The translations under genes were made by a program, and so were the position numbers. The notes under the pieces were generated by a model. That model saw only the letters and a list, made by a program, of their open reading frames with translations, was not told where the DNA came from and did no database searches. A DNA stretch of 64,000 nucleotides, from assembly GCA_034331105.1 (NCBI GenBank), contig JAXQGB010000011.1:372001-436000 (forward strand), given 5' to 3'. Position 1 is the first letter of the stretch. The number at the start of each line of letters is the position of its first letter. The DNA is from Caenicola sp034331105. Lineage in GTDB: Bacteria; Synergistota; Synergistia; Synergistales; Synergistaceae. Shown in pieces: positions 9,274 through 16,908 of this stretch.

Positions 9274-9607
9274 ATGGGCGCTGCTGATCCTGATCGTAGC
9301 TTTAGCCGTCGGTGCTGCATTCTTCTATGTCACTCACAGGACAGTGAAGCCCGGACACGTGGTCCAGTTTCCAGCAGCAGCTATATCAGCAGATATATCC
9401 GCAGCACGCATAGATGAGCTTATCAAGGACATCAATAGTCAAAGATTCCAGGAAGAGGAGGTTGTTCGCAATGCGAAACGCAAAGCTGTTAAAGCTATTA
9501 CTGATCTTGATAATGATGCTGTTGCCGCTGCATGGAATGCCCGCATCGGCGAATACAGGGAGTCCAGGCAAAATCAAAACGGCAGCGCAGGGAACGATCT
9601 TAACTGA
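9227..9607 (+). CDS. Inner-membrane spanin-like (Rz-like) protein
   Basis: A 126-residue protein with an N-terminal membrane anchor (WALLILIVALAVGAAFFYV, about residues 17-35) and a mostly helical, charged periplasmic part (ARIDELIKDINSQRFQEEEVVRNAKRKA). This is the topology of i-spanins such as lambda Rz, which help disrupt the outer membrane after wall degradation. The start at 9227 is nine nt after GGGAG; 9218 is too close to that site. It overlaps the holin by 47 nt and the next gene by 137 nt in different frames. Spanins are expected only in hosts with an outer membrane, which fits this organism. Confidence 0.6.
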   Translation: MEIRIMEIKSWIRGNKWALLILIVALAVGAAFFYVTHRTVKPGHVVQFPAAAISADISAARIDELIKDINSQRFQEEEVVRNAKRKAVKAITDLDNDAVAAAWNARIGEYRESRQNQNGSAGNDLN

Positions 9608-9947
9608 GGGTGCCTATTTGGTGCCCCTCAAAGACGGCAGAGACACCCTGGAGCTTATAGATACCCAATCCGCTGAAGTTAAGGCCTTACAGGGCATCGT
9701 AGCGTCAAAAGATATTCAGATCGACAAGCTGATATCAGCTGTTGAGGATCTTAACAGGAATCGGATTCAGGAACGTAATGAATGGCAAACACAGGTCCAA
9801 TCATTGCATGAAATAAACAATAAACTTGAAACGACACTCGCCAAAGAAAAGCATAAACGTTTGGCAATTGGCCCCTTTATTGGATTGGCACATACCGGCG
9901 AGGGTGTTATCGGAATAGGTATAACTTATGCCATTATATCGTTTTAA
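9471..9947 (+). CDS. Secreted coiled-coil protein with outer-membrane-like C-terminus (candidate o-spanin partner)
   Basis: A 158-residue protein whose gene starts inside the previous one, set by GGAAGAGGAGG nine nt before ATG 9471. It has a Sec signal peptide (KLLKLLLILIMMLLPLHG, probable cut after ASA), then a heptad-like coiled coil (about residues 60-120, DTQSAEVKALQGIVASKDI onward). The end is a Gly-rich hydrophobic hairpin, IGPFIGLAHTGEGVIGIGIT, finishing IISF. A terminal Phe after alternating hydrophobic residues is typical of outer-membrane strands. There is no lipobox Cys, so it is not a classical Rz1. Position suggests an outer-membrane lysis partner; this is inference. Confidence 0.55.
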   Translation: MRNAKLLKLLLILIMMLLPLHGMPASANTGSPGKIKTAAQGTILTEGAYLVPLKDGRDTLELIDTQSAEVKALQGIVASKDIQIDKLISAVEDLNRNRIQERNEWQTQVQSLHEINNKLETTLAKEKHKRLAIGPFIGLAHTGEGVIGIGITYAIISF

Positions 9948-9959
9948 AGGTACAAAGAA

Positions 9960-9993
9960 GCCGTCGCTCTGACCGAGTGGCGGCTCTTTTTTT
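9960..9993 (+). terminator. Terminator closing the prophage lysis cassette
   Basis: GCCGTCGCTC (9960-9969) pairs over ten positions with GAGTGGCGGC (9975-9984) around TGACC, followed by TCTTTTTTT. It ends + strand transcription before the - strand tRNA operon. Confidence 0.9.
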
Positions 9994-10021
9994 GTTGAAG
10001 TGAAAGACAGGCGAAAGACAG

Positions 10022-10056
10022 AAAATAAAAAACTCCGTAAGCGAATGCCTACGAAG
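10022..10056 (-). terminator. Terminator of the four-tRNA operon
   Basis: Read on the - strand, CTTCGTAGGC pairs with GCTTACGGAG over ten positions (including G-T pairs) around ATTC, followed by TTTTTTATTTT. It lies just beyond the 3' end of tRNA-Gly. Confidence 0.85.
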
Positions 10057-10068
10057 CTTGTAATAGCC

Positions 10069-10143
10069 TGGAGCGGAAGACGGGATTCGGACCCGCGACC
10101 CCAACCTTGGCAAGGTTGTGCTCTACCACTGAGCTACTTCCGC
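10069..10143 (-). tRNA. tRNA-Gly (GCC)
   Basis: Full cloverleaf on the - strand: acceptor GCGGAAG/CTTCCGC, anticodon loop with GCC, T-arm GGTTCGAATCC-type sequence (here with GGTCCGAATC), discriminator T and an encoded CCA end. Last gene of the Val-Asp-Phe-Gly operon and next to the prophage end. Confidence 0.95.
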
Positions 10144-10163
10144 AATATAGTTTTATAAGTTAC

Positions 10164-10239
<76 letters not shown>

Positions 10240-10259
10240 ATCTCAGTGGCGTTAAAAAG

Positions 10260-10336
<77 letters not shown>

Positions 10337-10352
10337 ACTTTTTACAGTTGTA

Positions 10353-10427
10353 TGGTGGGCGGAATAGGTTTCGAACCTACGACCCCCTGCGTGTAAGGCA
10401 GGTGCTCTCCCGCTGAGCTATCCGCCC
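10353..10427 (-). tRNA. tRNA-Val (TAC)
   Basis: Acceptor GGGCGGA/TCCGCCC, anticodon TAC in CTTACACG, T-arm GGTTCGAAACC, discriminator A and encoded CCA. First gene of the operon, about 40 nt from the promoter. Confidence 0.95.
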
Positions 10428-10466
10428 GCTTCGCAAAGTCGTACCGCATCTGCAACAACGTTAGCT

Positions 10467-10494
10467 ATTATACTGATTTCGCCAGACATGTCAA
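10467..10494 (-). promoter_or_regulatory. Sigma70-type promoter of the tRNA operon
   Basis: On the - strand TTGACA (10489-10494) and TATAAT (10467-10472) are separated by 16 nt, both perfect consensus hexamers, placed directly upstream of tRNA-Val. Confidence 0.9.
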
Positions 10495-10525
10495 CAGTTT
10501 TTGAAATCAATTTTTCTGACCTTAC

Positions 10526-11818
10526 TTACCTTCTGATGAAGAGAGCCTTTCCCCAGTCCGCTCCGACTCCGACCCAAATAATCGGAACTCCGGCCTCTTC
10601 TTCGATAAATTTTATATACTCCTGAGCCTGTATAGGAAGTGTTTTGAAATCGTTGCAGTAAGAGAGCTCTTCTCTCCATCCTTCAAAAGTTTTGTAGACA
10701 GGGCGTGCTTTCCAGGCATCACCGTTCGTTATGTCGAGGATCTTTTTTTCTTCTCCGTCGACATCGTATTCAGTACAGATCTTTAGTTCATCCACCCCTG
10801 TAAGGATATCGAGTTTCGTCAGCGCGAGTGCGTGCACCCCGTTTTCTTTCAACGCATATCTGAGGGCAGGCAGATCAAACCATCCGACTCTCCTTGGCTC
10901 CATAGTCACCCCTGCAAACTCTTTTCCCCTGTTTCTTATAAAAGCAGTCACGGCGCTTATTTCTTCCGTAACGAAGGGACCGTCGTCGTTTCTTGTCGAG
11001 TAAGCCTTGGCAACACCGATTATTCGCATCGGAGAATTCCACCTGAGGCCTGTACCCGTAAGCGCCGCCGCAGATAACGAAGATATCGGCATCACATATG
11101 GATAGAGACCGCGTTCAACGTCGTTGAGAGCTCCGTCGCAGGCCTCGAAGAGGATCCCTTGGTTTTTTGATACAGCCTTCTCAACTATCTCTTCAGGGTC
11201 ACCTATGAAAGGTATCAGCCTTTCTCCGAGACGGATGCATTTTGCATAGAGTTCATCGGGATCCAGTGCCTTTTCCCCGTATATTTTTGTGAAATATTCG
11301 TTCTTTACATTCAGGTTCTCTTTTATTTTGTCGCGGAGTATGTCCGGATAGAGAAGATCGGCTACCCTTATCCCAATCCTTCTGTATTTGTCAGAACAGC
11401 TGTGTCCGAATCCCTGTTCGACCATTGTCCTGTTCCTGTTGTGACCGAGTATGCGGCCGTCAAGCACATCAAGTTTTTTATGATAGTCGAGTATAAAGTG
11501 ACATGACTTGCTTATGGTAAGCCGGGCTTTGAGAACGCCTGCCTCTTTCAGCATCGCAATCTCTTCCGATACTTTTTCAAGGTCCAGCGTCACGCCCCCG
11601 CAGATAAGGCAGTTTTTGCCGTCATGGTGGATCCCGCTGGGCAGGTAGTTTACTCTGTATTTTTCACCGCAGGCAAATATTGTCCGCCCGCCGTTTGAAC
11701 ACCCCTGAAAACGGACAACGACATCAGATCTGTTTGCAATGAAGTCTATTATTCTTCCCTTGCCTTCATTGCCCCACTGAGTTCCAATGACCATGTTCGT
11801 CTCTGAGCCTGTCATCAT
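10526..11818 (-). CDS. Adenylosuccinate synthetase-like protein lacking the catalytic residues
   Basis: A 430-residue protein with the PurA fold along its whole length. PurA joins IMP and aspartate using GTP. Here the catalytic Asp13 (E. coli numbering) of GDEGKGK is Asn17 (GNEGKGR) and the His41 of NAGHT is Arg45 (GGRT). The IMP loop GTTGRGIGP is disrupted (TMVEQGFGH), EGAQG is EACDG, SSNTTAGG is PISSLSAAA and TTGRRRR is TMEPRR. The guanine-binding LTKLD near residue 330 is kept. It therefore probably still binds a nucleotide but not IMP in the usual way. It is the last gene of the envelope train, overlapping its neighbour by one base. Not a bona fide purA. Confidence 0.85.
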   Translation of the reverse strand: MMTGSETNMVIGTQWGNEGKGRIIDFIANRSDVVVRFQGCSNGGRTIFACGEKYRVNYLPSGIHHDGKNCLICGGVTLDLEKVSEEIAMLKEAGVLKARLTISKSCHFILDYHKKLDVLDGRILGHNRNRTMVEQGFGHSCSDKYRRIGIRVADLLYPDILRDKIKENLNVKNEYFTKIYGEKALDPDELYAKCIRLGERLIPFIGDPEEIVEKAVSKNQGILFEACDGALNDVERGLYPYVMPISSLSAAALTGTGLRWNSPMRIIGVAKAYSTRNDDGPFVTEEISAVTAFIRNRGKEFAGVTMEPRRVGWFDLPALRYALKENGVHALALTKLDILTGVDELKICTEYDVDGEEKKILDITNGDAWKARPVYKTFEGWREELSYCNDFKTLPIQAQEYIKFIEEEAGVPIIWVGVGADWGKALFIRR

Positions 11819-12831
11819 TATTCTTCATCCTCATTTATCTTCAGCATTTCAGCCATCTCCGGAAGTGTGACCAGCCGGACCGGAAGTTTCGTGTATTCCT
11901 TGTTCAGCTTTTCAAGAAAGAGGAGGGTGGCCGGCCTGAAATGACAGATCACAATCATATCTCCACTTTTGAGTGTCGTTTTTACGATCTGGTCGAACCT
12001 TGCTCTTATTGAATCCTTGTCCGGTGTCCCGTCGAGGAATCCCCTGTTTCGCAATGCGATTATATCCGCAGCTTTGGCTGCGTCATAAGCAATGCTTTTG
12101 CCGGAAGTCCTGCTGTCGAGGAACAACAGTTTCCTCTCTTTGAGCACGTCTATTATCGGGACCATTATGTCCCATTTTGAAGTGGCAAGGGAACCTCTGT
12201 GGTTGTTTATGCCAATAGGCGAAGGAAGCGAGTTAAGGGCCTTGACCGTGACATCCCTTATCCTGTCCCGGTCCATTCCCTCGCCCACCAGGTATTCTTT
12301 GGAGTCCTTGTCTATCTCCGCCTGCATCGGCAGATGGAGCAGATAGGGTATTCCGGCTTTGTCAGCAATATCTGCTGTCTCTTCGGCGTACCTTGTGTAG
12401 GGAAGTATAGCCCATGTCAGGGGCAGGTCGAATGATGCGACTTTTTTTGCCATATCGATGGCATTTCCGCCATCATCGACCACTATTGCCAGAATGGGTC
12501 TTTTGCCCGGGGTCTTTTTGGGGGGAGCTTCTCCCTCGACTTTTATATCTTTGCTTATGACAGGTGGAACCTCTTTCTCTTCCTCCTGCGGTTTCGTGCC
12601 TGATATCACTTTGGGATCGTCTTTATCCCCCTTAAAGAGAGAGACAGCTTTCGCTCTGAAATGATCGGCAGTGGCCGATATGCTCTCTACTCTGCTGACT
12701 ACAGCGGGGGAAAATTTTTCAGGATATGTCCGGCAAAAAACAAAGAGCAACACTATAGATAGGACTGCAAGCAAAGCCAGTCTGAGAAGACCATTTATAA
12801 GGCTCCCTTTGCTCTTGTAGTGGCGTCCCAT
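11818..12831 (-). CDS. Divergent polysaccharide deacetylase (YibQ/COG2861 family)
   Basis: About 337 residues. The N-terminus has one membrane anchor (LLRLALLAVLSIVLLFVF). A Lys/Pro/Glu-rich linker follows (to ~residue 110), then a NodB-like domain of the divergent polysaccharide deacetylase family (ILAIVVDDGGNAIDMAKKV, LTWAILPYTRYAEETA, INNHRGSLAT, DMIVICHFRP). This family often sits beside envC and ctpA and is thought to act on envelope glycans in the periplasm; the substrate is unknown. ATG 12831 is preferred, five nt after AGGTGG; GTG 12840 is in frame but too near the site. It overlaps the PurA-like gene by one base. Confidence 0.8.
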   Translation of the reverse strand: MGRHYKSKGSLINGLLRLALLAVLSIVLLFVFCRTYPEKFSPAVVSRVESISATADHFRAKAVSLFKGDKDDPKVISGTKPQEEEKEVPPVISKDIKVEGEAPPKKTPGKRPILAIVVDDGGNAIDMAKKVASFDLPLTWAILPYTRYAEETADIADKAGIPYLLHLPMQAEIDKDSKEYLVGEGMDRDRIRDVTVKALNSLPSPIGINNHRGSLATSKWDIMVPIIDVLKERKLLFLDSRTSGKSIAYDAAKAADIIALRNRGFLDGTPDKDSIRARFDQIVKTTLKSGDMIVICHFRPATLLFLEKLNKEYTKLPVRLVTLPEMAEMLKINEDEE

Positions 12832-12845
12832 CCGATCCACCTTTT

Positions 12846-14054
12846 CTACTTGGCTTGTTTTTTCTTCTTTGCAACTTCCTTGCGCAGTATTTCAAGCCCT
12901 TTCCCGAGCTGTTTGTCGTTCTTCATTTCTTTTGTTATCTCACCCTCAACCTTTACGTTGGGTTCAAGGCCCTTGTGGTCGATAACAAACCCGGAAGGTG
13001 TCGTGTAGCGTGCGATAGTTATGTAAATGCCTGAGTCGTCCGGCAGGTTGAAGAGTGACTGCACGGAGCCCTTGCCGAATGTCTTTATGCCGACTATCGT
13101 CGCCCTCTTGTGGTCTTTCAGGGCTCCTGCCAGGATCTCTGCTGCGCTTGCGCTTCCTTCGTTTACAAGAGCTACGACCGGCAGCTTGGTAGCTCTTCCC
13201 TCAACAGCGTACAGTATGTCATTGGCTTTTTCGAAACGGCCCTTCATCCCTACAACTACTCCTCCGTTTATGAACTGTGAAGTTACATCAACGCAGGAAT
13301 TAAGAAGGCCTCCGGGATTATTTCTGAGGTCCAGCAGGATGCCTGTAGCTTTTTTGGATTTGGCAGACTTTAAGACCGCTTCCAGCTCAGCGTCTGTCTT
13401 CAGGTTGAACTGATTTATCTTTATGTATGCTATCCTTCCACCGAGCATTTCCAGCCTGACAGTCTTTATCTTGATTATTTCCCTTACTATTACAAACTCC
13501 AGTAATTTGTCTTCATCTTTACGTCTGACGCCTATCTTTACCGGTTTTCCGGCCGGACCTCTCAGAAGTTTGACGACCTCGTCGCTGGTCATCCCAATGA
13601 CGTTCTTTTCATCTACCATCACGATCTCGTCAAGCGGCTTCAGGCCCACCCTGTCTGCGGGAGTATTCTCTATAGGTGCTATAACTATAGTACGTCCGTC
13701 ACGGGAGGTTATGTATATTCCCAGCCCCCCGTACTCGCCCTCCATTTCAAGGTTCTCTTCCTCCAGCTCCTTGGGTTCCACAAAGCGTGTGAATGGGTCA
13801 CCTACAGAGCTGACAAGGCCTTTCATGGCCCCGTAATACATCTTTGTGTCATCTATAGTGCCTTTTTTGTCTCCGTCGACCTGGTATGTCTCAAGAGCCA
13901 ACTTAGTCTGTTTGATTATAGCGAGCTGCTGGGGCGAAAAGGGAAGCCCTTTCGGCCAGTCAGCGCTGATCGCCTGGGGAGTCATATATATACCTGCAGC
14001 TACCAGAAGTCCTAAAACAATGCCAAGAGCTACATCTCTGTATTTTTTAAACAT
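12846..14054 (-). CDS. ctpA: C-terminal processing protease (S41 family, CtpA/Prc)
   Basis: About 402 residues. An N-terminal membrane anchor (VALGIVLGLLVAAGIYM) precedes a helical segment, a PDZ domain (GLGIYITSRDGRTIVIAPIE ... GLKPLDEIVMVDEKNV, about 95-175) and the S41 catalytic core. The catalytic Ser is in NEGSASAAEILAGALKD and the Lys in FGKGSVQ, both intact. It should trim periplasmic proteins, often wall hydrolases or their regulators. Start taken as ATG 14054; GTG 14063 is in frame but only three nt from AGAAAGG. It follows envC by 40 nt, an arrangement common in many bacteria. Confidence 0.9.
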   Translation of the reverse strand: MFKKYRDVALGIVLGLLVAAGIYMTPQAISADWPKGLPFSPQQLAIIKQTKLALETYQVDGDKKGTIDDTKMYYGAMKGLVSSVGDPFTRFVEPKELEEENLEMEGEYGGLGIYITSRDGRTIVIAPIENTPADRVGLKPLDEIVMVDEKNVIGMTSDEVVKLLRGPAGKPVKIGVRRKDEDKLLEFVIVREIIKIKTVRLEMLGGRIAYIKINQFNLKTDAELEAVLKSAKSKKATGILLDLRNNPGGLLNSCVDVTSQFINGGVVVGMKGRFEKANDILYAVEGRATKLPVVALVNEGSASAAEILAGALKDHKRATIVGIKTFGKGSVQSLFNLPDDSGIYITIARYTTPSGFVIDHKGLEPNVKVEGEITKEMKNDKQLGKGLEILRKEVAKKKKQAK

Positions 14055-14094
14055 TAAGACCACAAACCTTTCTTTGTGCTTGTATATGTATTTG

Positions 14095-15309
14095 TTACTG
14101 CAGGTATCTCATTGGATTGACAGCATCTCCGTTTACCCTGGTCTCGAAATGGAGATGGTTTCCGGTAGCGACCCCGGTGGCTCCTACCCTGCCTATAAGG
14201 CTGCCTCTGTTTACCTTTGCACCCTCTGTACATTCTATCCTTGAGAGATGAGCGTATACAGTGGTAAGGTTTCCCCCGTGGTCAAGGATGACCACGTGTC
14301 CGTAGCCGCTAAGCCATCCGGTAAAAAGGACTTCGCCAGTATCAGCGGCTTTGACCGGAGTGCCGTTAGGAGCGCTGATATCAAGCCCCGTGTGAGTGAT
14401 TTTTGTTTTAAATATCGGGTGTATCCTGGTCCCGTAGGTGCTTGTTATAGTACCCTGCACCGGCCAGGCCAGCCTTCCGCCCCGGTAGTATACTGTCTGC
14501 GGTTTTCCGGGATGCTTCTTGGCAGCCAGTTCTCTCTTTTCTGCAAGCAGCCTCTTGACTGTAGCCTGAAGTTCTTTTGACGCTCTCAGGAGTTCATTCT
14601 GCTGAGCCATGTAGAGATCCTTATCCTTGCGTACCCTTGCAAGTATCGCATTGCGCTCGTTTGCCGCACCTTTCAGCTCATGGGTCTGAGTCTTCAGTTC
14701 TTTCCCGTGTGATTCAAGGTTGTTTTTCTGGGCTTTGAGCTTTTCCTGAGTCTCACTCAGCTCCGCTTTTTCCCTTTTAAGCTCATTTATCAGCTGTTCG
14801 TCCTGACCTGCTATCTTAGATAAAAGATAAGAGTTTGCCAGAGCATCTTCCGCACCCTGAGAGGACAGCAGAAGGTTGTACTCAGTCACCCCTCCGAACT
14901 TGTATATCGAGACCAGACGGTGTTTCAGAAGTTCTTCGACCTCTCCGATCCTCTTGTTTCTATCGACTATTTCCTTAGAAAGGCCAACGATATTGTTATG
15001 TATTTTCTTGATCCTGAGCGAAACGACATTTACTTTCTGCTGAGTTATTGTGATCTTCTGGCTCAGGACTTCAATTTGTTGGGTCACAGTCTTTTCTTTT
15101 TTAGTCGTCTCTGTCAATTTCTTCTTCGTCGTAGAGATCTGCCTCTGTATCCGATTGTACTCTTCTTCCTGCTTTTTGATCTGGCTGTCTAGGTCATCTG
15201 CCTTTTTTTCTGCCGCATAAATTAGTCCTGTGCTCAAAAAAATGAACACGGATACGGTCAGAAAGATTAGAAGAGAGAATTTGACAGGCCTTTTACAGGA
15301 TAAATTCAT
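14095..15309 (-). CDS. envC: EnvC-like murein hydrolase (activator), M23 family
   Basis: A 404-residue protein with an N-terminal signal/anchor (FSLLIFLTVSVFIFLSTGLIYAA), a long coiled coil (about residues 35-260) and a C-terminal LytM/M23 domain (about 285-400). EnvC binds FtsX in the periplasm and activates septal wall hydrolysis. Unlike E. coli EnvC, the zinc site looks intact: HTGLDISAPNGTPV supplies His and Asp and GNHLHFETRV the HxH. So it may itself be an active endopeptidase. AAGGAGG precedes the ATG. It lies 22 nt after ftsX, which matches the FtsEX-EnvC partnership. Confidence 0.9.
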   Translation of the reverse strand: MNLSCKRPVKFSLLIFLTVSVFIFLSTGLIYAAEKKADDLDSQIKKQEEEYNRIQRQISTTKKKLTETTKKEKTVTQQIEVLSQKITITQQKVNVVSLRIKKIHNNIVGLSKEIVDRNKRIGEVEELLKHRLVSIYKFGGVTEYNLLLSSQGAEDALANSYLLSKIAGQDEQLINELKREKAELSETQEKLKAQKNNLESHGKELKTQTHELKGAANERNAILARVRKDKDLYMAQQNELLRASKELQATVKRLLAEKRELAAKKHPGKPQTVYYRGGRLAWPVQGTITSTYGTRIHPIFKTKITHTGLDISAPNGTPVKAADTGEVLFTGWLSGYGHVVILDHGGNLTTVYAHLSRIECTEGAKVNRGSLIGRVGATGVATGNHLHFETRVNGDAVNPMRYLQ

Positions 15310-15331
15310 TTTTGCCTCCTTATAGACAGCC

Positions 15332-16216
15332 CTAAAGCGGTCTGGACGCTTTCCTTATAAATTTCTCAACAGCCATGAGGCTGGAGATCAGGCTTATTGT
15401 CGCTCCGCAGCATATAAGCATAAAAGCAAGTTTCCCGGTAAGCCTCGCCGATTCTATAAAAGGAATGAATGGGAGCATCTCTTTAAGTCTTGCAATAGCT
15501 GTGTAATAAGTTCCTCCCAGCAGAAGGGAAGCCAGCAGAGCCCCGGTCAGGCCAAGGATGAAGCCCTGGATCACGAAGGGGAGGGTCACATAAGTTGATG
15601 TTGCCCCTACCATCATCATCACACCTATCTCCTGTTCCCTCGAATAGACAGATATCCTTATTGTGTTGAAAAGGACTACCCCGCTTGCCGCTATAGCGAC
15701 CAGCAGCATCACGATCGAAAACTTTTCAACAAAACCTGATACTTTCGTTAGTTTTTCAGCAACCCGTCCGGCGTAAACGATATCCTCTATTTCAGGGACA
15801 GCGACGAGCAGACGCGCTGTTTCGGCTACATCTGAAGCCTTTCTCACCTTTATCTCAATGCTTTCGGGCAACGGGTTCTCTCCAAGCAGCATAACAGCTT
15901 TTGCCTGTTCTCCTATCCTGGAGCGGAGGCGTTCAAGCGCCATATCTTTTGTTATCAGTTTCGTCTCTTTTACATAAGGAAGCGCCTTGATAGCTTTTTC
16001 CGCTGCCTTAACGTCAGCTTTGGGTTTTAGGTAGGCCTGGATCGTCATCTGGTTTTCAAGAGAACTGACGATATTCCTTACGTTAAGCACAAAAAGGGTG
16101 CTGGCTCCTATTATGAAGAAGACAGACATGGCAGTAAATATTGTAAGCAGGCTCATGCCCCAATGGCGAACGATAAGCCTCCATCCGTCCCTGCACGCAT
16201 ATCTAACAGCTGCCAT
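15332..16216 (-). CDS. ftsX: Cell division protein FtsX
   Basis: A 294-residue membrane protein with four membrane segments (about 20-42, 170-190, 215-240 and 265-285) and a periplasmic domain between the first two (QMTIQAYLKPKADVKAAEKA onward). FtsX is the membrane part of the FtsEX ABC complex, which passes ATP-driven movement to EnvC at the septum. Its start overlaps ftsE by 14 nt, and envC follows after 22 nt. Length and topology are normal for the family. Confidence 0.92.
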   Translation of the reverse strand: MAAVRYACRDGWRLIVRHWGMSLLTIFTAMSVFFIIGASTLFVLNVRNIVSSLENQMTIQAYLKPKADVKAAEKAIKALPYVKETKLITKDMALERLRSRIGEQAKAVMLLGENPLPESIEIKVRKASDVAETARLLVAVPEIEDIVYAGRVAEKLTKVSGFVEKFSIVMLLVAIAASGVVLFNTIRISVYSREQEIGVMMMVGATSTYVTLPFVIQGFILGLTGALLASLLLGGTYYTAIARLKEMLPFIPFIESARLTGKLAFMLICCGATISLISSLMAVEKFIRKASRPL

Positions 16217-16898
16217 GAAGTTTATACCCCCCCTGCTCTTCGTCCCTTACGATGCGTCCTCTGTGTATCTCTATGACCCGGTGCCGGTAAGTGTCAACAA
16301 GGTACTGGTTATGCGTCGCCATCATCACTGTCGTTCCTGCCGCGTTTATTCCAAGTATCAGCTGCATTATCTCATCAGCTGTATGTGTATCGAGGTTTCC
16401 GGTAGGCTCGTCTGCGATCAGAAGCGAAGGACTGTTTACTATAGCTCTTGCAATTACCAGACGCTGCTGTTCTCCTCCTGAAAGCTGCGGCGGGTATAAA
16501 TTCCTCCTGCGCCAAATCCCTACAAGCTTGAGGACTTCAGATACCCTCTCAGTGATCTCCCGATGGGAAAGTCCCATGACTTCAAGAACAAAAGCAACAT
16601 TCTCGTATGCTGTCAGGTTAGGAAGAAGAAGGAAGCTCTGGAAGATGACTCCTATGTCCCTCCTGAAAAGGGCCAGATCGAATCTGTTGATCTTCCTGAG
16701 AAGGTTTCCCCCTACGCTTATCTGCCCTCTGGTTGGGATGACCTCGCGCGTAATACAGCGCATAAGGGTCGTTTTTCCTGATCCGGTCTCCCCGACAAGG
16801 TAAACGAACTCCCCCTTTTCAACCTGCAGATATATATCTTCCAACGCTAGTATGTCGGGTTGGAATATCTTTGTAACTCCCGAAAATTTAATTTCCAT
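16203..16898 (-). CDS. ftsE: Cell division ATP-binding protein FtsE
   Basis: A 231-residue ABC ATPase. Walker A is GETGSGKTTL (~36-45), the signature is LSGGEQQRLVIARA (~138-151), Walker B is LLIADEPTGNLD and the switch His is in MMATHN. It powers FtsX and, through it, EnvC-dependent wall hydrolysis at the division site. Ten nt separate it from the transketolase-like subunit upstream. The overlap with ftsX indicates coupled translation. Confidence 0.93.
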   Translation of the reverse strand: MEIKFSGVTKIFQPDILALEDIYLQVEKGEFVYLVGETGSGKTTLMRCITREVIPTRGQISVGGNLLRKINRFDLALFRRDIGVIFQSFLLLPNLTAYENVAFVLEVMGLSHREITERVSEVLKLVGIWRRRNLYPPQLSGGEQQRLVIARAIVNSPSLLIADEPTGNLDTHTADEIMQLILGINAAGTTVMMATHNQYLVDTYRHRVIEIHRGRIVRDEEQGGYKLHGSC

Positions 16899-16908
16899 GT
16901 CAGCAGAA

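Noticed and set aside
10490..10530. Promoter or gene start for a small - strand frame at 10491-10679
   Set aside because: It is inside the 3' end of the PurA-like gene in another frame and ends in the tRNA promoter.
10526..11818. Plain annotation as adenylosuccinate synthetase (purA)
   Set aside because: Catalytic Asp and His and most IMP contacts are replaced; keeping the name would mislead about function.
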